The position numbers and the translations under genes were made by a program. Positions 37,278-45,621 of a stretch of 64,000 nucleotides of DNA are shown here, one piece after another. Source of the DNA: an uncultured Lachnospiraceae bacterium (GTDB taxonomy: Bacteria; Bacillota; Clostridia; Lachnospirales; Lachnospiraceae); the NCBI GenBank assembly GCA_902489925.1, contig CABUBX010000003.1:11633-75632 (forward strand), given 5' to 3'. Each line of letters begins with the position of its first letter. Within the stretch, counting starts at the first letter, position 1. Below the pieces are notes generated by a model, which was given only the letters and a program-made list of their open reading frames with translations, did not search any database and was not told where the DNA came from.

Positions 37278-38447
37278 ATGAATACACCGTTATCTGATGT
37301 GATGTCTTACTATGACGACATGGAAATTATACAGTCCGATATTATGGACAGGGTTTTAGCCATGACCGCCGACTGTGACATGAACCGTTTTACAAAAGCC
37401 GATGTTTTAGCCGCCTTAAAAAAAGACAGCATTGACTTAGACGACTATGCCGCCTTACTTTCCCCTGCGGCAGCACCTTATCTTGAAGCAATGGCTATGA
37501 GGGCAAAGGATGAAACGCGCCGTCATTTCGGCAACACTATCTGTCTTTTCACACCGCTCTATATTGCCAATTATTGTGAAAATCACTGTGTTTACTGCGG
37601 CTTTAACTGTAAAAACAAAATCAACCGTGCAAAACTGACCTTTGAAGAAATTGAAAAAGAGCTCGCCGCCATCGCAAAAACCGGGCTTCGGGAAATTCTT
37701 CTTTTAACCGGAGAGTCCAGACATATGTCTGATGTCGCCTATATCGGCGAGGCCGTAAAGCTTGCCCATAAATACTTTGAAGCTGTCGGCATTGAAATCT
37801 ATCCCGTAAACTCCGATGAGTATGCCTTTCTTCATCAATGCGGCGCTGATTTTGTGAGTATTTATCAGGAAACTTATCAGACGGAAAAGTATGAAAAGGT
37901 ACATCTGTCCGGTCACAAGCGTTCCTTTGCCTACCGTTTTAACGGTCAGGAAAGAGCTTTGATGGGCGGTATGCGCGGCGTTGCCTTTGGTGCGCTTTTA
38001 GGACTTGATGATTTCAGAAAGGATGCTTACGCTACAGGGCTTCACGCCTATTTTATCCAAAAAAAATATCCTCACGCAGAAATTTCCTTCTCTGTGCCGC
38101 GGCTTCGTCCTTATGTTTCCGAAGATGAATTGATGCCTCAGATGCCGGAATTTACAGGTATCAAGGAATCACAGCTTCTTCAGGTCATGCTCGCCTACCG
38201 TATTTTATTTCCTTATGCCGGTATTACAATTTCCTCCCGTGAGCGCGGCGGCTTCAAAGACCATGTTTTAGGTCTTGCAGCCACAAAAACATCCGCCGGC
38301 GTCAGCACAGCCATCGGCGGCCACGAGGATGAGGCTAAAGGTGACGGACAATTTGAAATTTCCGACGGCCGCTCTGTAGATGATATCCACCAGTCACTTT
38401 TAAATCTTGGACTGCAGCCGGCCTATACGGATTACCTGTGGGTGTAG
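37278..38447 (+). CDS. thiH: Radical-SAM tyrosine lyase ThiH (dehydroglycine synthase)
   Basis: A protein of 389 residues with the radical-SAM cluster CENHCVYCGF (CxxxCxxC) and the GE-type motif LLLTGES. It cleaves tyrosine to p-cresol and dehydroglycine for ThiG, the anaerobic route instead of ThiO. Ten bases separate it from thiG. Confidence 0.96.
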   Translation: MNTPLSDVMSYYDDMEIIQSDIMDRVLAMTADCDMNRFTKADVLAALKKDSIDLDDYAALLSPAAAPYLEAMAMRAKDETRRHFGNTICLFTPLYIANYCENHCVYCGFNCKNKINRAKLTFEEIEKELAAIAKTGLREILLLTGESRHMSDVAYIGEAVKLAHKYFEAVGIEIYPVNSDEYAFLHQCGADFVSIYQETYQTEKYEKVHLSGHKRSFAYRFNGQERALMGGMRGVAFGALLGLDDFRKDAYATGLHAYFIQKKYPHAEISFSVPRLRPYVSEDELMPQMPEFTGIKESQLLQVMLAYRILFPYAGITISSRERGGFKDHVLGLAATKTSAGVSTAIGGHEDEAKGDGQFEISDGRSVDDIHQSLLNLGLQPAYTDYLWV

Positions 38448-38449
38448 CT

Positions 38450-39037
38450 ATGAATAATATGCCGTTGCTCTCCCATATGATTGCCGTCACAAACCGCCGG
38501 CTTTGTACCCGCGGCTTTACAGAGCAGATTGAGCGTATTTGCCACGCAAAGCCTGACCGAATTATTTTGCGCGAAAAGGATTTGGATGATAAAGCATATG
38601 AAGACTTATTATGCAGCGTGCTTCCAATTTGCCATGAATATGAAATACCGCTTTTTGTCAGCGGACACATAGAGCTTGCCGCAAAATACAACACCGGCCT
38701 TCATTTATCCTACAATGATTTTATGGGCTTTAATCAAGAAAAAACTGTTGGTGTCTCCGTCCATTCTGCTGCCGAGGCAGAAAATGCAGTGCGAAATAAC
38801 GCCGCCTATATTATTGCCGGACATATTTTTGCCACTGACTGCAAAAAAGGCATACCGCCACGGGGACTTGATTTTTTGGAAAATATATGTAACTGTGTTG
38901 CGTCAACCTGCGCCGAACTGAATAAAAAACCAATCCCGGTTTATGCCATTGGCGGTATTACCCCAAAAAATCTTCCCTTAATTTTCGCTTCGGGTGCATT
39001 TGGCGGCTGCATGATGTCAGGCGCCATGAAGCTTTAG
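38450..39037 (+). CDS. thiE: Thiamine phosphate synthase ThiE
   Basis: A protein of 195 residues with a TIM-barrel layout: IAVTNRRL at the start, IILREKDLDDKAYE, AGHIFATDCKKGIPPRGL and PVYAIGGITPKN near the end. It joins the pyrimidine and thiazole phosphates. I use the ATG at 38450, just after the thiH stop; a GTG at 38438 in frame overlaps thiH. The sequence is rather divergent (for instance HLSYNDF), so a TenI-like role is possible. No thiC or thiD is in the window. Confidence 0.85.
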   Translation: MNNMPLLSHMIAVTNRRLCTRGFTEQIERICHAKPDRIILREKDLDDKAYEDLLCSVLPICHEYEIPLFVSGHIELAAKYNTGLHLSYNDFMGFNQEKTVGVSVHSAAEAENAVRNNAAYIIAGHIFATDCKKGIPPRGLDFLENICNCVASTCAELNKKPIPVYAIGGITPKNLPLIFASGAFGGCMMSGAMKL

Positions 39038-39050
39038 AAAACTTTTCCCC

Positions 39051-39079
39051 TTGACGACAGCATGGACGCCCTCTATACT
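39051..39079 (+). promoter_or_regulatory. Promoter of the 88-residue hypothetical gene
   Basis: TTGACG (39051-39056), 17 bases and TATACT (39074-39079), close to consensus. Confidence 0.75.
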
Positions 39080-39135
39080 AATGTTTAATACACCCGATAG
39101 GGACAGAAAATATGTATTGTACAAAGGAGGCAGCT

Positions 39136-39402
39136 ATGTTTCGTTTATGGGCAAAAGTATTTAAAGATAACCGGCTTTTAAAAGATACGGTCATCTGCGA
39201 TGATGATACAGAAAAATCGAGAACAAAAAAAATCTTTGACGCAGTCACAGCCATCTGTCTCGAATTTGACTTATCCGAACCAATATGGCTTGAGTCTACA
39301 ATCAAAGATTTTCAAATTCATGATAAAACACGTTTTACAAGCGACAATTTTATTGAAACCATTGACTTTGATTTTTTAGAAATTCAGGTGATTGAAGAAT
39401 AA
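39136..39402 (+). CDS. Conserved-looking hypothetical protein, 88 residues
   Basis: A soluble acidic protein (MFRLWAKVFKDNRLLKDTVI, ending FLEIQVIEE) that I do not recognise. AAGGAGG lies 6 bases before the ATG at 39136 and a strong promoter stands upstream, so it is very likely expressed. No membrane span, Cys cluster or nucleic-acid-binding motif is visible. It converges on the M19 dipeptidase gene with no spacer. Confidence 0.75.
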   Translation: MFRLWAKVFKDNRLLKDTVICDDDTEKSRTKKIFDAVTAICLEFDLSEPIWLESTIKDFQIHDKTRFTSDNFIETIDFDFLEIQVIEE

Positions 39403-40380
39403 TCACGGGTGCAGCACACTTTTAAAAAGCCGCATCGCATTGCCGTAACAAATTTTATCAATGACTGCCTCTGTAAGATGCGCCTTTTTTAAGGCGTCAA
39501 AAAGCAGAGGCATTTTTTGTGCGCCTGTAATTTCAAGACAATCGTCCATCCCGTCAAAATCCGAGCCTATAGCCACCGCATCCTCCCCGGCCTTATCCAC
39601 CATGTAAAGCACATGGCGCACAATATCCGCCACGGATGAATAGCCGCTGTCACTTGTAAACTTATGAAAAAAATTAACACCGGCCACGCTGCCTGTCTCA
39701 CCGATGACTTTAAGCATCTCATCTGTAAGATTTCTCGGATGCCCTGTCAATGCGCGTGCACATGAATGTGATGCCGCAAAGGGAATACCGCACTTTTTAG
39801 CATGCCCGGCAACATCATAAAAGCCGCCGTCCGAAAGGTGCGATACGTCAACAATCATCCCCATGTCCTGCATACGTTCAACAACCTCATGTCCAAAAGG
39901 TTTAAGCCCCTTGCGCATCACTGCCGAAACGTCGCTGTTGGGATAGCCGATGCAATTTTCAAAATTCCATGTCAGCGTCATGAGCCGAACGCCGCGCTCA
40001 TACAGCGCATCAAGACGGCTCATATCTTTATTTAATATACCGCCCTCCTCAACAGAGGCAAGCGCCGATATTTTCCCTAAAGCTTCATTGGCTGAAATGT
40101 CGGCAGCACATAAGGCGCTCGCCGTCGTTTCGCTGTTTTTTTCGATTTCACCATGCAAAACATCTAAAAGTCTGTGTGCGTAACGGTAGCCCGCGTCCCA
40201 GCCATCGGCACCGGAAAAATCCGATTTTTCAATAAAGCAGGAAAAAATCTGACAGGCACACCCTGCCTGCAGCAGTCTTTTTATATCTGCCTGCCCTCTG
40301 TTTTCATTCAGTCCTCCGTATTCAGGATGTCTTTCAAGTACAGAAATTGTATCACAATGCAAATCTATATAATGTCTCAT
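39403..40380 (-). CDS. Membrane dipeptidase (peptidase family M19)
   Basis: A protein of 325 residues with metal ligands in DLHCDTISVL, the bridging Glu in LASVEEGGIL, a His in VDVSHLSD and another in AASHSCARALTGHPRN, and Asp in IGSDFDGMD. It hydrolyses dipeptides, often with D-residues, in a binuclear zinc site. No signal peptide is seen, so it is probably cytoplasmic. It overlaps the sirtuin gene by 4 bases. Confidence 0.93.
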   Translation of the reverse strand: MRHYIDLHCDTISVLERHPEYGGLNENRGQADIKRLLQAGCACQIFSCFIEKSDFSGADGWDAGYRYAHRLLDVLHGEIEKNSETTASALCAADISANEALGKISALASVEEGGILNKDMSRLDALYERGVRLMTLTWNFENCIGYPNSDVSAVMRKGLKPFGHEVVERMQDMGMIVDVSHLSDGGFYDVAGHAKKCGIPFAASHSCARALTGHPRNLTDEMLKVIGETGSVAGVNFFHKFTSDSGYSSVADIVRHVLYMVDKAGEDAVAIGSDFDGMDDCLEITGAQKMPLLFDALKKAHLTEAVIDKICYGNAMRLFKSVLHP

Positions 40381-41102
40381 AAGACAGCCACCGCTTCCGA
40401 AAGCACCTTCCCTATACTGTCATGAATCAATAAATCGGCATAACTGTCATACGGCGTCTCACTCTTATTAATAAGTACAAGTCTGTCCCCGCGATAATAC
40501 TGAACAAAGCTTGCTGCCGGATAAACATTTAATGATGTGCCGCCCACAATAAGCATATCTGCATGACGAATGGCCTGCACACTGCGCTCGATTGTCTCAC
40601 CGTCAAGCCCTTCCTCATACAGCACAACCTCCGGCTTAATGATTCCGCCACATTCACAGCGCGGTACGCCGTCACTGCCCGTCACTGCCGTCAAGCCGTA
40701 CGGTTTTCCGCAGCGCATACAGCGGTTTTTATGAACTGTCCCATGCAGCTCATACACCGTTTTACTCCCGGCAGCCTGATGCAGTCCGTCAATATTTTGT
40801 GTCACAACCGCCGTCAGCTTTCCCATCGCCTCCAGCTTTGCCAAGGCTTCATGGGCTTTATTTGGCTTCGCCTTTTCATAAATCATCGCTGTCCTATAAA
40901 AATCATAAAACTTTTCTGTATGGCGCATAAAAAACGTATGAGATAAAATCGTCTCCGGCGATACGCCAAACTGCTGCTGTGTCTTATAAATGCCCTGCTC
41001 GCTTCTAAAATCCGGAATACCGCTTTCTGTCGAAACACCGGCCCCTCCGAAAAAAACAATCCGCTCTGAATCCCTTAGCATCTGTACAAATTTCTCGTTC
41101 AT
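40377..41102 (-). CDS. cobB: NAD-dependent protein deacylase (sirtuin)
   Basis: A protein of 241 residues with GAGVSTESGIPDFRS, the catalytic His region TQNIDGLHQAAG, four zinc cysteines (CMRC and CECGG) and VGGTSLNVYPAAS. It removes acyl groups from lysine using NAD+. It is translationally coupled to the dipeptidase gene (ATGA overlap), a pairing without an obvious pathway link. Confidence 0.95.
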   Translation of the reverse strand: MNEKFVQMLRDSERIVFFGGAGVSTESGIPDFRSEQGIYKTQQQFGVSPETILSHTFFMRHTEKFYDFYRTAMIYEKAKPNKAHEALAKLEAMGKLTAVVTQNIDGLHQAAGSKTVYELHGTVHKNRCMRCGKPYGLTAVTGSDGVPRCECGGIIKPEVVLYEEGLDGETIERSVQAIRHADMLIVGGTSLNVYPAASFVQYYRGDRLVLINKSETPYDSYADLLIHDSIGKVLSEAVAVL

Positions 41103-41121
41103 GCTGTCTCCTCCTTACCGC

Positions 41122-42192
41122 TCAATGTTTTTGTTTAAAAAGCTCTTTTAATGAAAATCCCCGCATTGCCACAAAGGGCCACCGCTTTTCCATCGCCTTC
41201 AAATTGACTCCCGCAGCTTCTAAAACCGACTTATCGCTGACATTTTTATAAGCCTTATAAGCCGCATCCATATTGCCTGCCGCAAGGTAAGCCTGACCGA
41301 GGCACATATGGTAGCCGTCCTCCGGGCAAATTTCAATCGCCTCCCGGTAGCAGGCGGCTGCCTCGTCATACTTTTTCAGCGCATATAAAAGATGTCCTTT
41401 AAGAACCATCAAATCATCGCCATCCGCCTCGGCAGACAGTGCTTTTTCAATCGCCTTTAAGCCTTCCTTGACAAACCCCAACTGCTCGCAGGCCATCGCC
41501 ATATAATACCAGCCGTCAGTCGAATTTCTGTCGTACACAAGCGCCTGCTTTGCATAGTCATACATTGTTTTCAGTTCACGGATATCCTTACACTCATCAT
41601 TCATCACGCGCGATGCTGTCTTGGCGCACTGCTCAATACACGCATTAAGCTGGGCGGCTTTTGCCTGCTTTGTATTATTTTTATACCTTGTCGCCGTCAG
41701 TCGAAGCCTGTCACCGGAATAGAAGCTTTCTGACCTCGCATAGCTTATATCAAGTGTTTTTACAGGTTTTTCCAGCATAGTTAAAATCTGTTTCAGCCGT
41801 TCATCCCCGGTCTCCACAACTTCATAAAGCTTTTCTTTAAAATCAAATACAAATCCGCTTATACGCTCTGATTTTGGGAGAAGGCAAACTTCTGCAATTG
41901 GGGCGCATATATTTCCTTCAAGAAATACAGCAGCCCTCTGAATACTTCTATAGATTTCCGCCCGTCTGTACCAGCCTGCAATTTTTCCGTCTGCAACAAA
42001 AACGACAGGAATGTTTTTAATCACCGTGCTCTGCACCGTACACTCATAAAAATCCTCCAGAGCAATGCACTCACTGCCGCCTTCCAGTCTTGATTTGCTG
42101 ACTGCATAACAAAATCCGTGATAATCAAAAAACTCATTCATTAAAAGCGACGCTTCATTTTCTATTTTTACCGCAAGTACCGGCACATTCAT
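41122..42192 (-). CDS. TPR-repeat protein with thioredoxin-like N-terminal region
   Basis: A protein of 356 residues. The N-terminal ~100 residues (TVIKNIPVVFVADGKIAGWYRR) look like a small alpha/beta domain, possibly thioredoxin-like but without a CxxC. The C-terminal part from ~210 has at least three TPR units (DGWYYMAMACEQLGFVKEGL, LLYALKKYDEAAACYREA, LGQAYLAAGNMDAAYKAY). It is probably a cytoplasmic scaffold; function is unknown. It stands upstream of the sirtuin/dipeptidase pair on the same strand. Confidence 0.7.
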   Translation of the reverse strand: MNVPVLAVKIENEASLLMNEFFDYHGFCYAVSKSRLEGGSECIALEDFYECTVQSTVIKNIPVVFVADGKIAGWYRRAEIYRSIQRAAVFLEGNICAPIAEVCLLPKSERISGFVFDFKEKLYEVVETGDERLKQILTMLEKPVKTLDISYARSESFYSGDRLRLTATRYKNNTKQAKAAQLNACIEQCAKTASRVMNDECKDIRELKTMYDYAKQALVYDRNSTDGWYYMAMACEQLGFVKEGLKAIEKALSAEADGDDLMVLKGHLLYALKKYDEAAACYREAIEICPEDGYHMCLGQAYLAAGNMDAAYKAYKNVSDKSVLEAAGVNLKAMEKRWPFVAMRGFSLKELFKQKH

Positions 42193-42264
42193 CCCCTCTT
42201 TCTCTCATCTTTTTTTATTTTATCACATTTTCGCTTTGAGGAACACCCGCTTTTAAAAACCCCC

Positions 42265-42293
42265 TTGCCCCTTCCCCTGTGATAAGCTATACT
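42265..42293 (+). promoter_or_regulatory. Promoter of the cyclophilin gene
   Basis: TTGCCC (42265-42270), 17 bases and TATACT (42288-42293), about 30 bases before the start codon. Confidence 0.65.
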
Positions 42294-42325
42294 TAATACA
42301 TCATGATGTAAAGGAGATTTTAAAA

Positions 42326-42847
42326 ATGGCAAAAAATCCTATTGTTACAATAACGATGGAAAACGGCGATGTGATGAAAGCTGAGCTTTATCCTGAAGTT
42401 GCGCCGAATACAGTCAACAACTTCATTTCATTAATCAAAAAAGGCTACTATGACGGCCTTATTTTCCACAGAGTTATCAACGGCTTTATGATTCAGGGCG
42501 GATGTCCGAACGGTACAGGTATGGGCGGTCCCGGCTACAGCATTAAGGGTGAATTTTCACAAAACGGCTTTATCAATCAGTTAAAGCACACACCGGGCGT
42601 TTTATCTATGGCAAGAACAATGATGCCTGACTCTGCCGGCTCACAGTTTTTTATCATGCATAAAAACTCCCCGCACCTTGACGGCGCTTATGCGGCTTTC
42701 GGACAGGTGACAGAAGGTATGGATATTGTCAATAAAATCGCCGAAACAGCGACCGATTACAATGACAGACCGCTCACACCTCAGAAAATCAAGTCAATGA
42801 CTGTAGAAACATTCGATATCGACTATCCTGAACCTGAAAAAATGTAA
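42326..42847 (+). CDS. Cyclophilin-type peptidyl-prolyl cis-trans isomerase
   Basis: A protein of 173 residues with the cyclophilin core: FHRVINGFMIQGG (catalytic Arg), LSMARTMMPDSAGSQFFI, HLDGAYAAFGQVTEGMD. No signal peptide, so it acts in the cytoplasm. AAGGAG lies about 10 bases upstream of the ATG. A long hairpin follows. Confidence 0.96.
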   Translation: MAKNPIVTITMENGDVMKAELYPEVAPNTVNNFISLIKKGYYDGLIFHRVINGFMIQGGCPNGTGMGGPGYSIKGEFSQNGFINQLKHTPGVLSMARTMMPDSAGSQFFIMHKNSPHLDGAYAAFGQVTEGMDIVNKIAETATDYNDRPLTPQKIKSMTVETFDIDYPEPEKM

Positions 42848-42881
42848 AGTGCAGGCAACAAAATTGCCTGTAAGAAAAATA

Positions 42882-42921
42882 CCGGGCACGCAAGCTTACG
42901 CTGTGTACCCGGCATTTTATT
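42882..42921. terminator. Terminator after the cyclophilin gene
   Basis: ACCGGGCACGC pairs imperfectly with GTGTACCCGGC, flanked by an A-run on the left and TTTTATTTTC on the right. It can also end the converging small membrane gene, whose stop lies within it. Confidence 0.75.
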
Positions 42922-43153
42922 TTCTTTTTTTCTTTGTACTGTTTTTAAGCCGTTTGTTCGCTTCCGCCCGCCGCTTTTCCTCCTTAATCTCCCTGCTTCG
43001 CACAATAAAATACTCTGCCACCGCTGTAATTACAACGCCGATATGAATCCCAAGCATGGAAAAACTCCAGTCAAAGCCAAATTTTAAAACAAACCCAACA
43101 GCTTCTACGGCTACTGCCCATACAAGGGCTGCCGTCAATGCTTTCTTGCTCAT
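42917..43153 (-). CDS. Small two-span membrane protein
   Basis: A protein of 78 residues with two hydrophobic segments (AALVWAVAVEAVGFVLKF and SMLGIHIGVVITAVAEYFIV) and a strongly basic C-terminal tail ending KNSTKKKRK. I do not recognise the family. The start could be the ATG at 43153 or a TTG at 43162; neither has a strong ribosome site. It lies just downstream of the 40-residue membrane peptide gene on the same strand. Confidence 0.6.
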   Translation of the reverse strand: MSKKALTAALVWAVAVEAVGFVLKFGFDWSFSMLGIHIGVVITAVAEYFIVRSREIKEEKRRAEANKRLKNSTKKKRK

Positions 43154-43173
43154 CCTACACAATCCAACCTTTA

Positions 43174-43296
43174 TTAATCTTCATCTTCTTCCTCGGCAGC
43201 AACCGAGCTGATTGCGCCCGCTGTCACAGCTACAACAACTGCAACGACCGCAATAATCAGAAGTAATATGCATGCTAAAAATATGATAATGTTCAT
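43174..43296 (-). CDS. Single-span membrane peptide, 40 residues
   Basis: MNIIIFLACILLLIIAVVAV starts a peptide with one hydrophobic helix of about 28 residues and a short acidic tail (AAEEEDED). GGTGGGG lies 5 bases before the ATG at 43296, and the frame extends upstream only without a ribosome site. No known family is recognised. It may be a small regulatory or assembly peptide of the membrane. Confidence 0.55.
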   Translation of the reverse strand: MNIIIFLACILLLIIAVVAVVVAVTAGAISSVAAEEEDED

Positions 43297-43383
43297 CTTA
43301 CCCCACCTATCTGTTTCTTTTATTTTACATATCCCTATTATACGCATACTTTTGAAAAAATACAAGACTGTTTATCGGATACC

Positions 43384-43413
43384 TTGACTCCTGAATACCC
43401 CCGATGATATGAT
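43384..43413 (+). promoter_or_regulatory. Promoter of the DUF218 gene
   Basis: TTGACT (43384-43389), 18 bases and TATGAT (43408-43413), about 40 bases before the start. Confidence 0.65.
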
Positions 43414-43451
43414 GTTTAAAACTATATTTACAAAAGATTTGAGTGAGATTT

Positions 43452-44078
43452 ATGAAGTCATTTTTAAAGGATTTAACCGATTTTATATTTGTCGAGGATG
43501 CCCCGGCACCCGCAGATATTATTTTTATTCCCGGCGGGATGTACGGCGCCATGTGCAGCCGGGCTGCCAGACTTTGGCACGAAGGCTATGCCCCTTATAT
43601 TCTTCCCTCGGGCAAATTCAGCAAGCTTAAAGAGCGCTTTGAAGGTCCGTCAGAGGAAGATTTGACATCCCCGGACACTGCCGCCATCGCTTTAAAAAGC
43701 TTTGATACGGAGTGGGATTATCTCCGCGCCCTGCTGCTTGACAAGGGTGTTTGTGAGAAAGCTGTGCTCAAAGAAAACAGGGCAACTTTCACTTACGAAA
43801 ATGCCCTGTTTTCCAAAGAAGTCACCGACAGCCTCGGACTTGATATCAAGACAGCCATCATCTGCTGTCAGGCTTATCATGCCCGCCGGTGTCTGCTCTA
43901 TTATAAGTGCGTCTATCCCGACACACACTTTTTAGTCTGTCCGACCATTACCCGCGGCATCAGCCGTGAAAACTGGTTTTGGGAGGATTCAAAGATGTAT
44001 ACCGTCCTCGGCGAAATCGAGCGCTGCGGCACGCAGTTTCATGAAATCATCCGCGAGCAGCGCCCCTCTTTAAGATAA
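43452..44078 (+). CDS. YdcF/SanA-like protein (DUF218)
   Basis: A protein of 208 residues from the ATG at 43452. The DUF218 pattern is visible: ADIIFIPGG, ARLWHEGYAPYILPSGK, ATFTYENALFSKE and IICCQAYHARRCLLYYK. The family is linked to envelope functions, but its reaction is not settled. There is no membrane anchor, so this form is probably cytoplasmic. Confidence 0.85.
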   Translation: MKSFLKDLTDFIFVEDAPAPADIIFIPGGMYGAMCSRAARLWHEGYAPYILPSGKFSKLKERFEGPSEEDLTSPDTAAIALKSFDTEWDYLRALLLDKGVCEKAVLKENRATFTYENALFSKEVTDSLGLDIKTAIICCQAYHARRCLLYYKCVYPDTHFLVCPTITRGISRENWFWEDSKMYTVLGEIERCGTQFHEIIREQRPSLR

Positions 44079-44084
44079 CCCATC

Positions 44085-45530
44085 TTAAAACAATAATTTT
44101 TCAAGCGCATACGCAACGCCGTCCTCATCGTTTGAAAGAGAAATAAAGTCTGCACACGCTTTCACCGGTTCCTGGGCATTGTCCATGGCAACGCCCAAAC
44201 CGGCAAATTCTATCATCGTCGCATCATTATGGCCGTCGCCAAAAGCAACCATCTCCTCTTTTTCCATTGAAAGTACTTCAAGAAGCTTTGCCAAAGACTG
44301 GGCTTTATCAATTCCCAACGGCATAATCTCAAGGAAAAACGGCTCTGAACGGTAAATACTCAGCTCACCCTCAAATCTTTTTTGCATAAGCGGCTCGATA
44401 CCCGCCAATTTTTCACCGTCACCTGTGATAATGCACTTTGTTACAGGGAAGTTTACATAATCCCCCAAGCTGTCAATTCTTTTCACATTAAGATTATTGA
44501 TTGCCGCTTCTTTTTGAATATAAAAATCTTCCGGACATTCGGTAATCGCACAGTCATTTTCATAAGTCACCATCGGGAAGCCATATTCATCGGCACAAGC
44601 CTGAAGTATTTTTACCATACCATCCGGCAAGTCTTTTGAAAATACGCGTTCACCACTTTTACAATCTGTAATGACGCCGCCGTTAAAGGCAAGGATATAG
44701 CCGCCGTATTTTGAAAGCTCAAGCGCCTCTGCAACCCTTTGTATACCATAGACCGGACGCCCGGAAGCAAGTACAACCTTTATACCGCTTTCCTGAGCCT
44801 GTTTTAACACGGCCTTTGTATGCGCTGTAATCTCCTTTTTAGAGTTTGTCAGTGTTCCGTCAATATCAAGTACGATGAGCCTGCATGCCTTTTTATGAAG
44901 CCTCCATAAATAAAGAATTAAATCCTGTGCTCTCTCCAAATAAACTTGCGCACCGCGAAATTCTTCTTTTTTCCCATAACCGTACAGACAGGCCGCAAAC
45001 GGAATATGATTTGCGGCTGCCGCATCGCCGTCAAAATATCGGTCACCGACCATCAGTGCATATGCAGGCTTCACCTTTTCAAGAAGCTCGCCAAGGACAA
45101 TATCCTTTGTTTTTCCGACAGCTACTTCCTTGACCTCATCAATATATTCATAGATGCCGAGCTTTTTAAGCGTTCCCGTAATATGCTCTAAATTGGCATT
45201 ATTTGAGCAGACTGCCGTCATATAGCCTTCCCGCTTCAGCCACTTTAAAAGCGGCAAAACGCCCTCGAAGGTCTCATAGGCATCTTTATATTTGCCATGA
45301 ATATATTCACTGACCTTTGCCCAGAAAACAGGCCCCTTTTCATTGGCCTTCTCACCAAAAAAGCGAACATTTGTATCTTCGTCCTTCGCACCGAAGGTAT
45401 CTAAAATATCTGCCATCGGCACATCGCAAAGTCCCATATCTGAGAGCGCATCGGCAATCGCCGGCGCTGCATAAGTCTCTGTCTTATTTAATGTTCCATC
45501 TAAATCAAAAACAATCAGCCGTTTTTCCAT
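44085..45530 (-). CDS. Tandem HAD-superfamily hydrolase (two phosphatase domains fused)
   Basis: A protein of 481 residues with two complete HAD domains. The first (1-~210) resembles phosphoglycolate/pyrophosphatase-type enzymes: FDLDGT with Asp9/Asp11, CSNN and GDRYFDGDA. The second (~217-481) is Cof-type: LDIDGT with Asp222/Asp224, LASGRP, a long cap and GDGHNDATMIEFAGLGVAMDNA. Both active sites look intact, so two sugar-phosphate or nucleotide phosphatase activities may sit in one chain. Substrates are unknown. It lies downstream of the Amadori locus on the same strand, after a long hairpin. Confidence 0.88.
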   Translation of the reverse strand: MEKRLIVFDLDGTLNKTETYAAPAIADALSDMGLCDVPMADILDTFGAKDEDTNVRFFGEKANEKGPVFWAKVSEYIHGKYKDAYETFEGVLPLLKWLKREGYMTAVCSNNANLEHITGTLKKLGIYEYIDEVKEVAVGKTKDIVLGELLEKVKPAYALMVGDRYFDGDAAAANHIPFAACLYGYGKKEEFRGAQVYLERAQDLILYLWRLHKKACRLIVLDIDGTLTNSKKEITAHTKAVLKQAQESGIKVVLASGRPVYGIQRVAEALELSKYGGYILAFNGGVITDCKSGERVFSKDLPDGMVKILQACADEYGFPMVTYENDCAITECPEDFYIQKEAAINNLNVKRIDSLGDYVNFPVTKCIITGDGEKLAGIEPLMQKRFEGELSIYRSEPFFLEIMPLGIDKAQSLAKLLEVLSMEKEEMVAFGDGHNDATMIEFAGLGVAMDNAQEPVKACADFISLSNDEDGVAYALEKLLF

Positions 45531-45568
45531 TAAAACACCTCTTTAACCTTCCATATTTTTTCGCGGCA

Positions 45569-45613
45569 ATGCCGCACTATGAAAATCAACTAAAAATTCA
45601 CAGTGCGGCATTT
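45569..45613. terminator. Long hairpin between the frlB-like and tandem HAD genes
   Basis: AATGCCGCACTATGAA and TTCACAGTGCGGCATT form a stem of about 16 pairs with one mismatch. The T-rich side is on the plus strand; on the minus strand the stem is followed by GCCGCG and then A-rich sequence. It probably still separates the two minus-strand genes. Confidence 0.6.
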
Positions 45614-45621
45614 ATTTTTTA

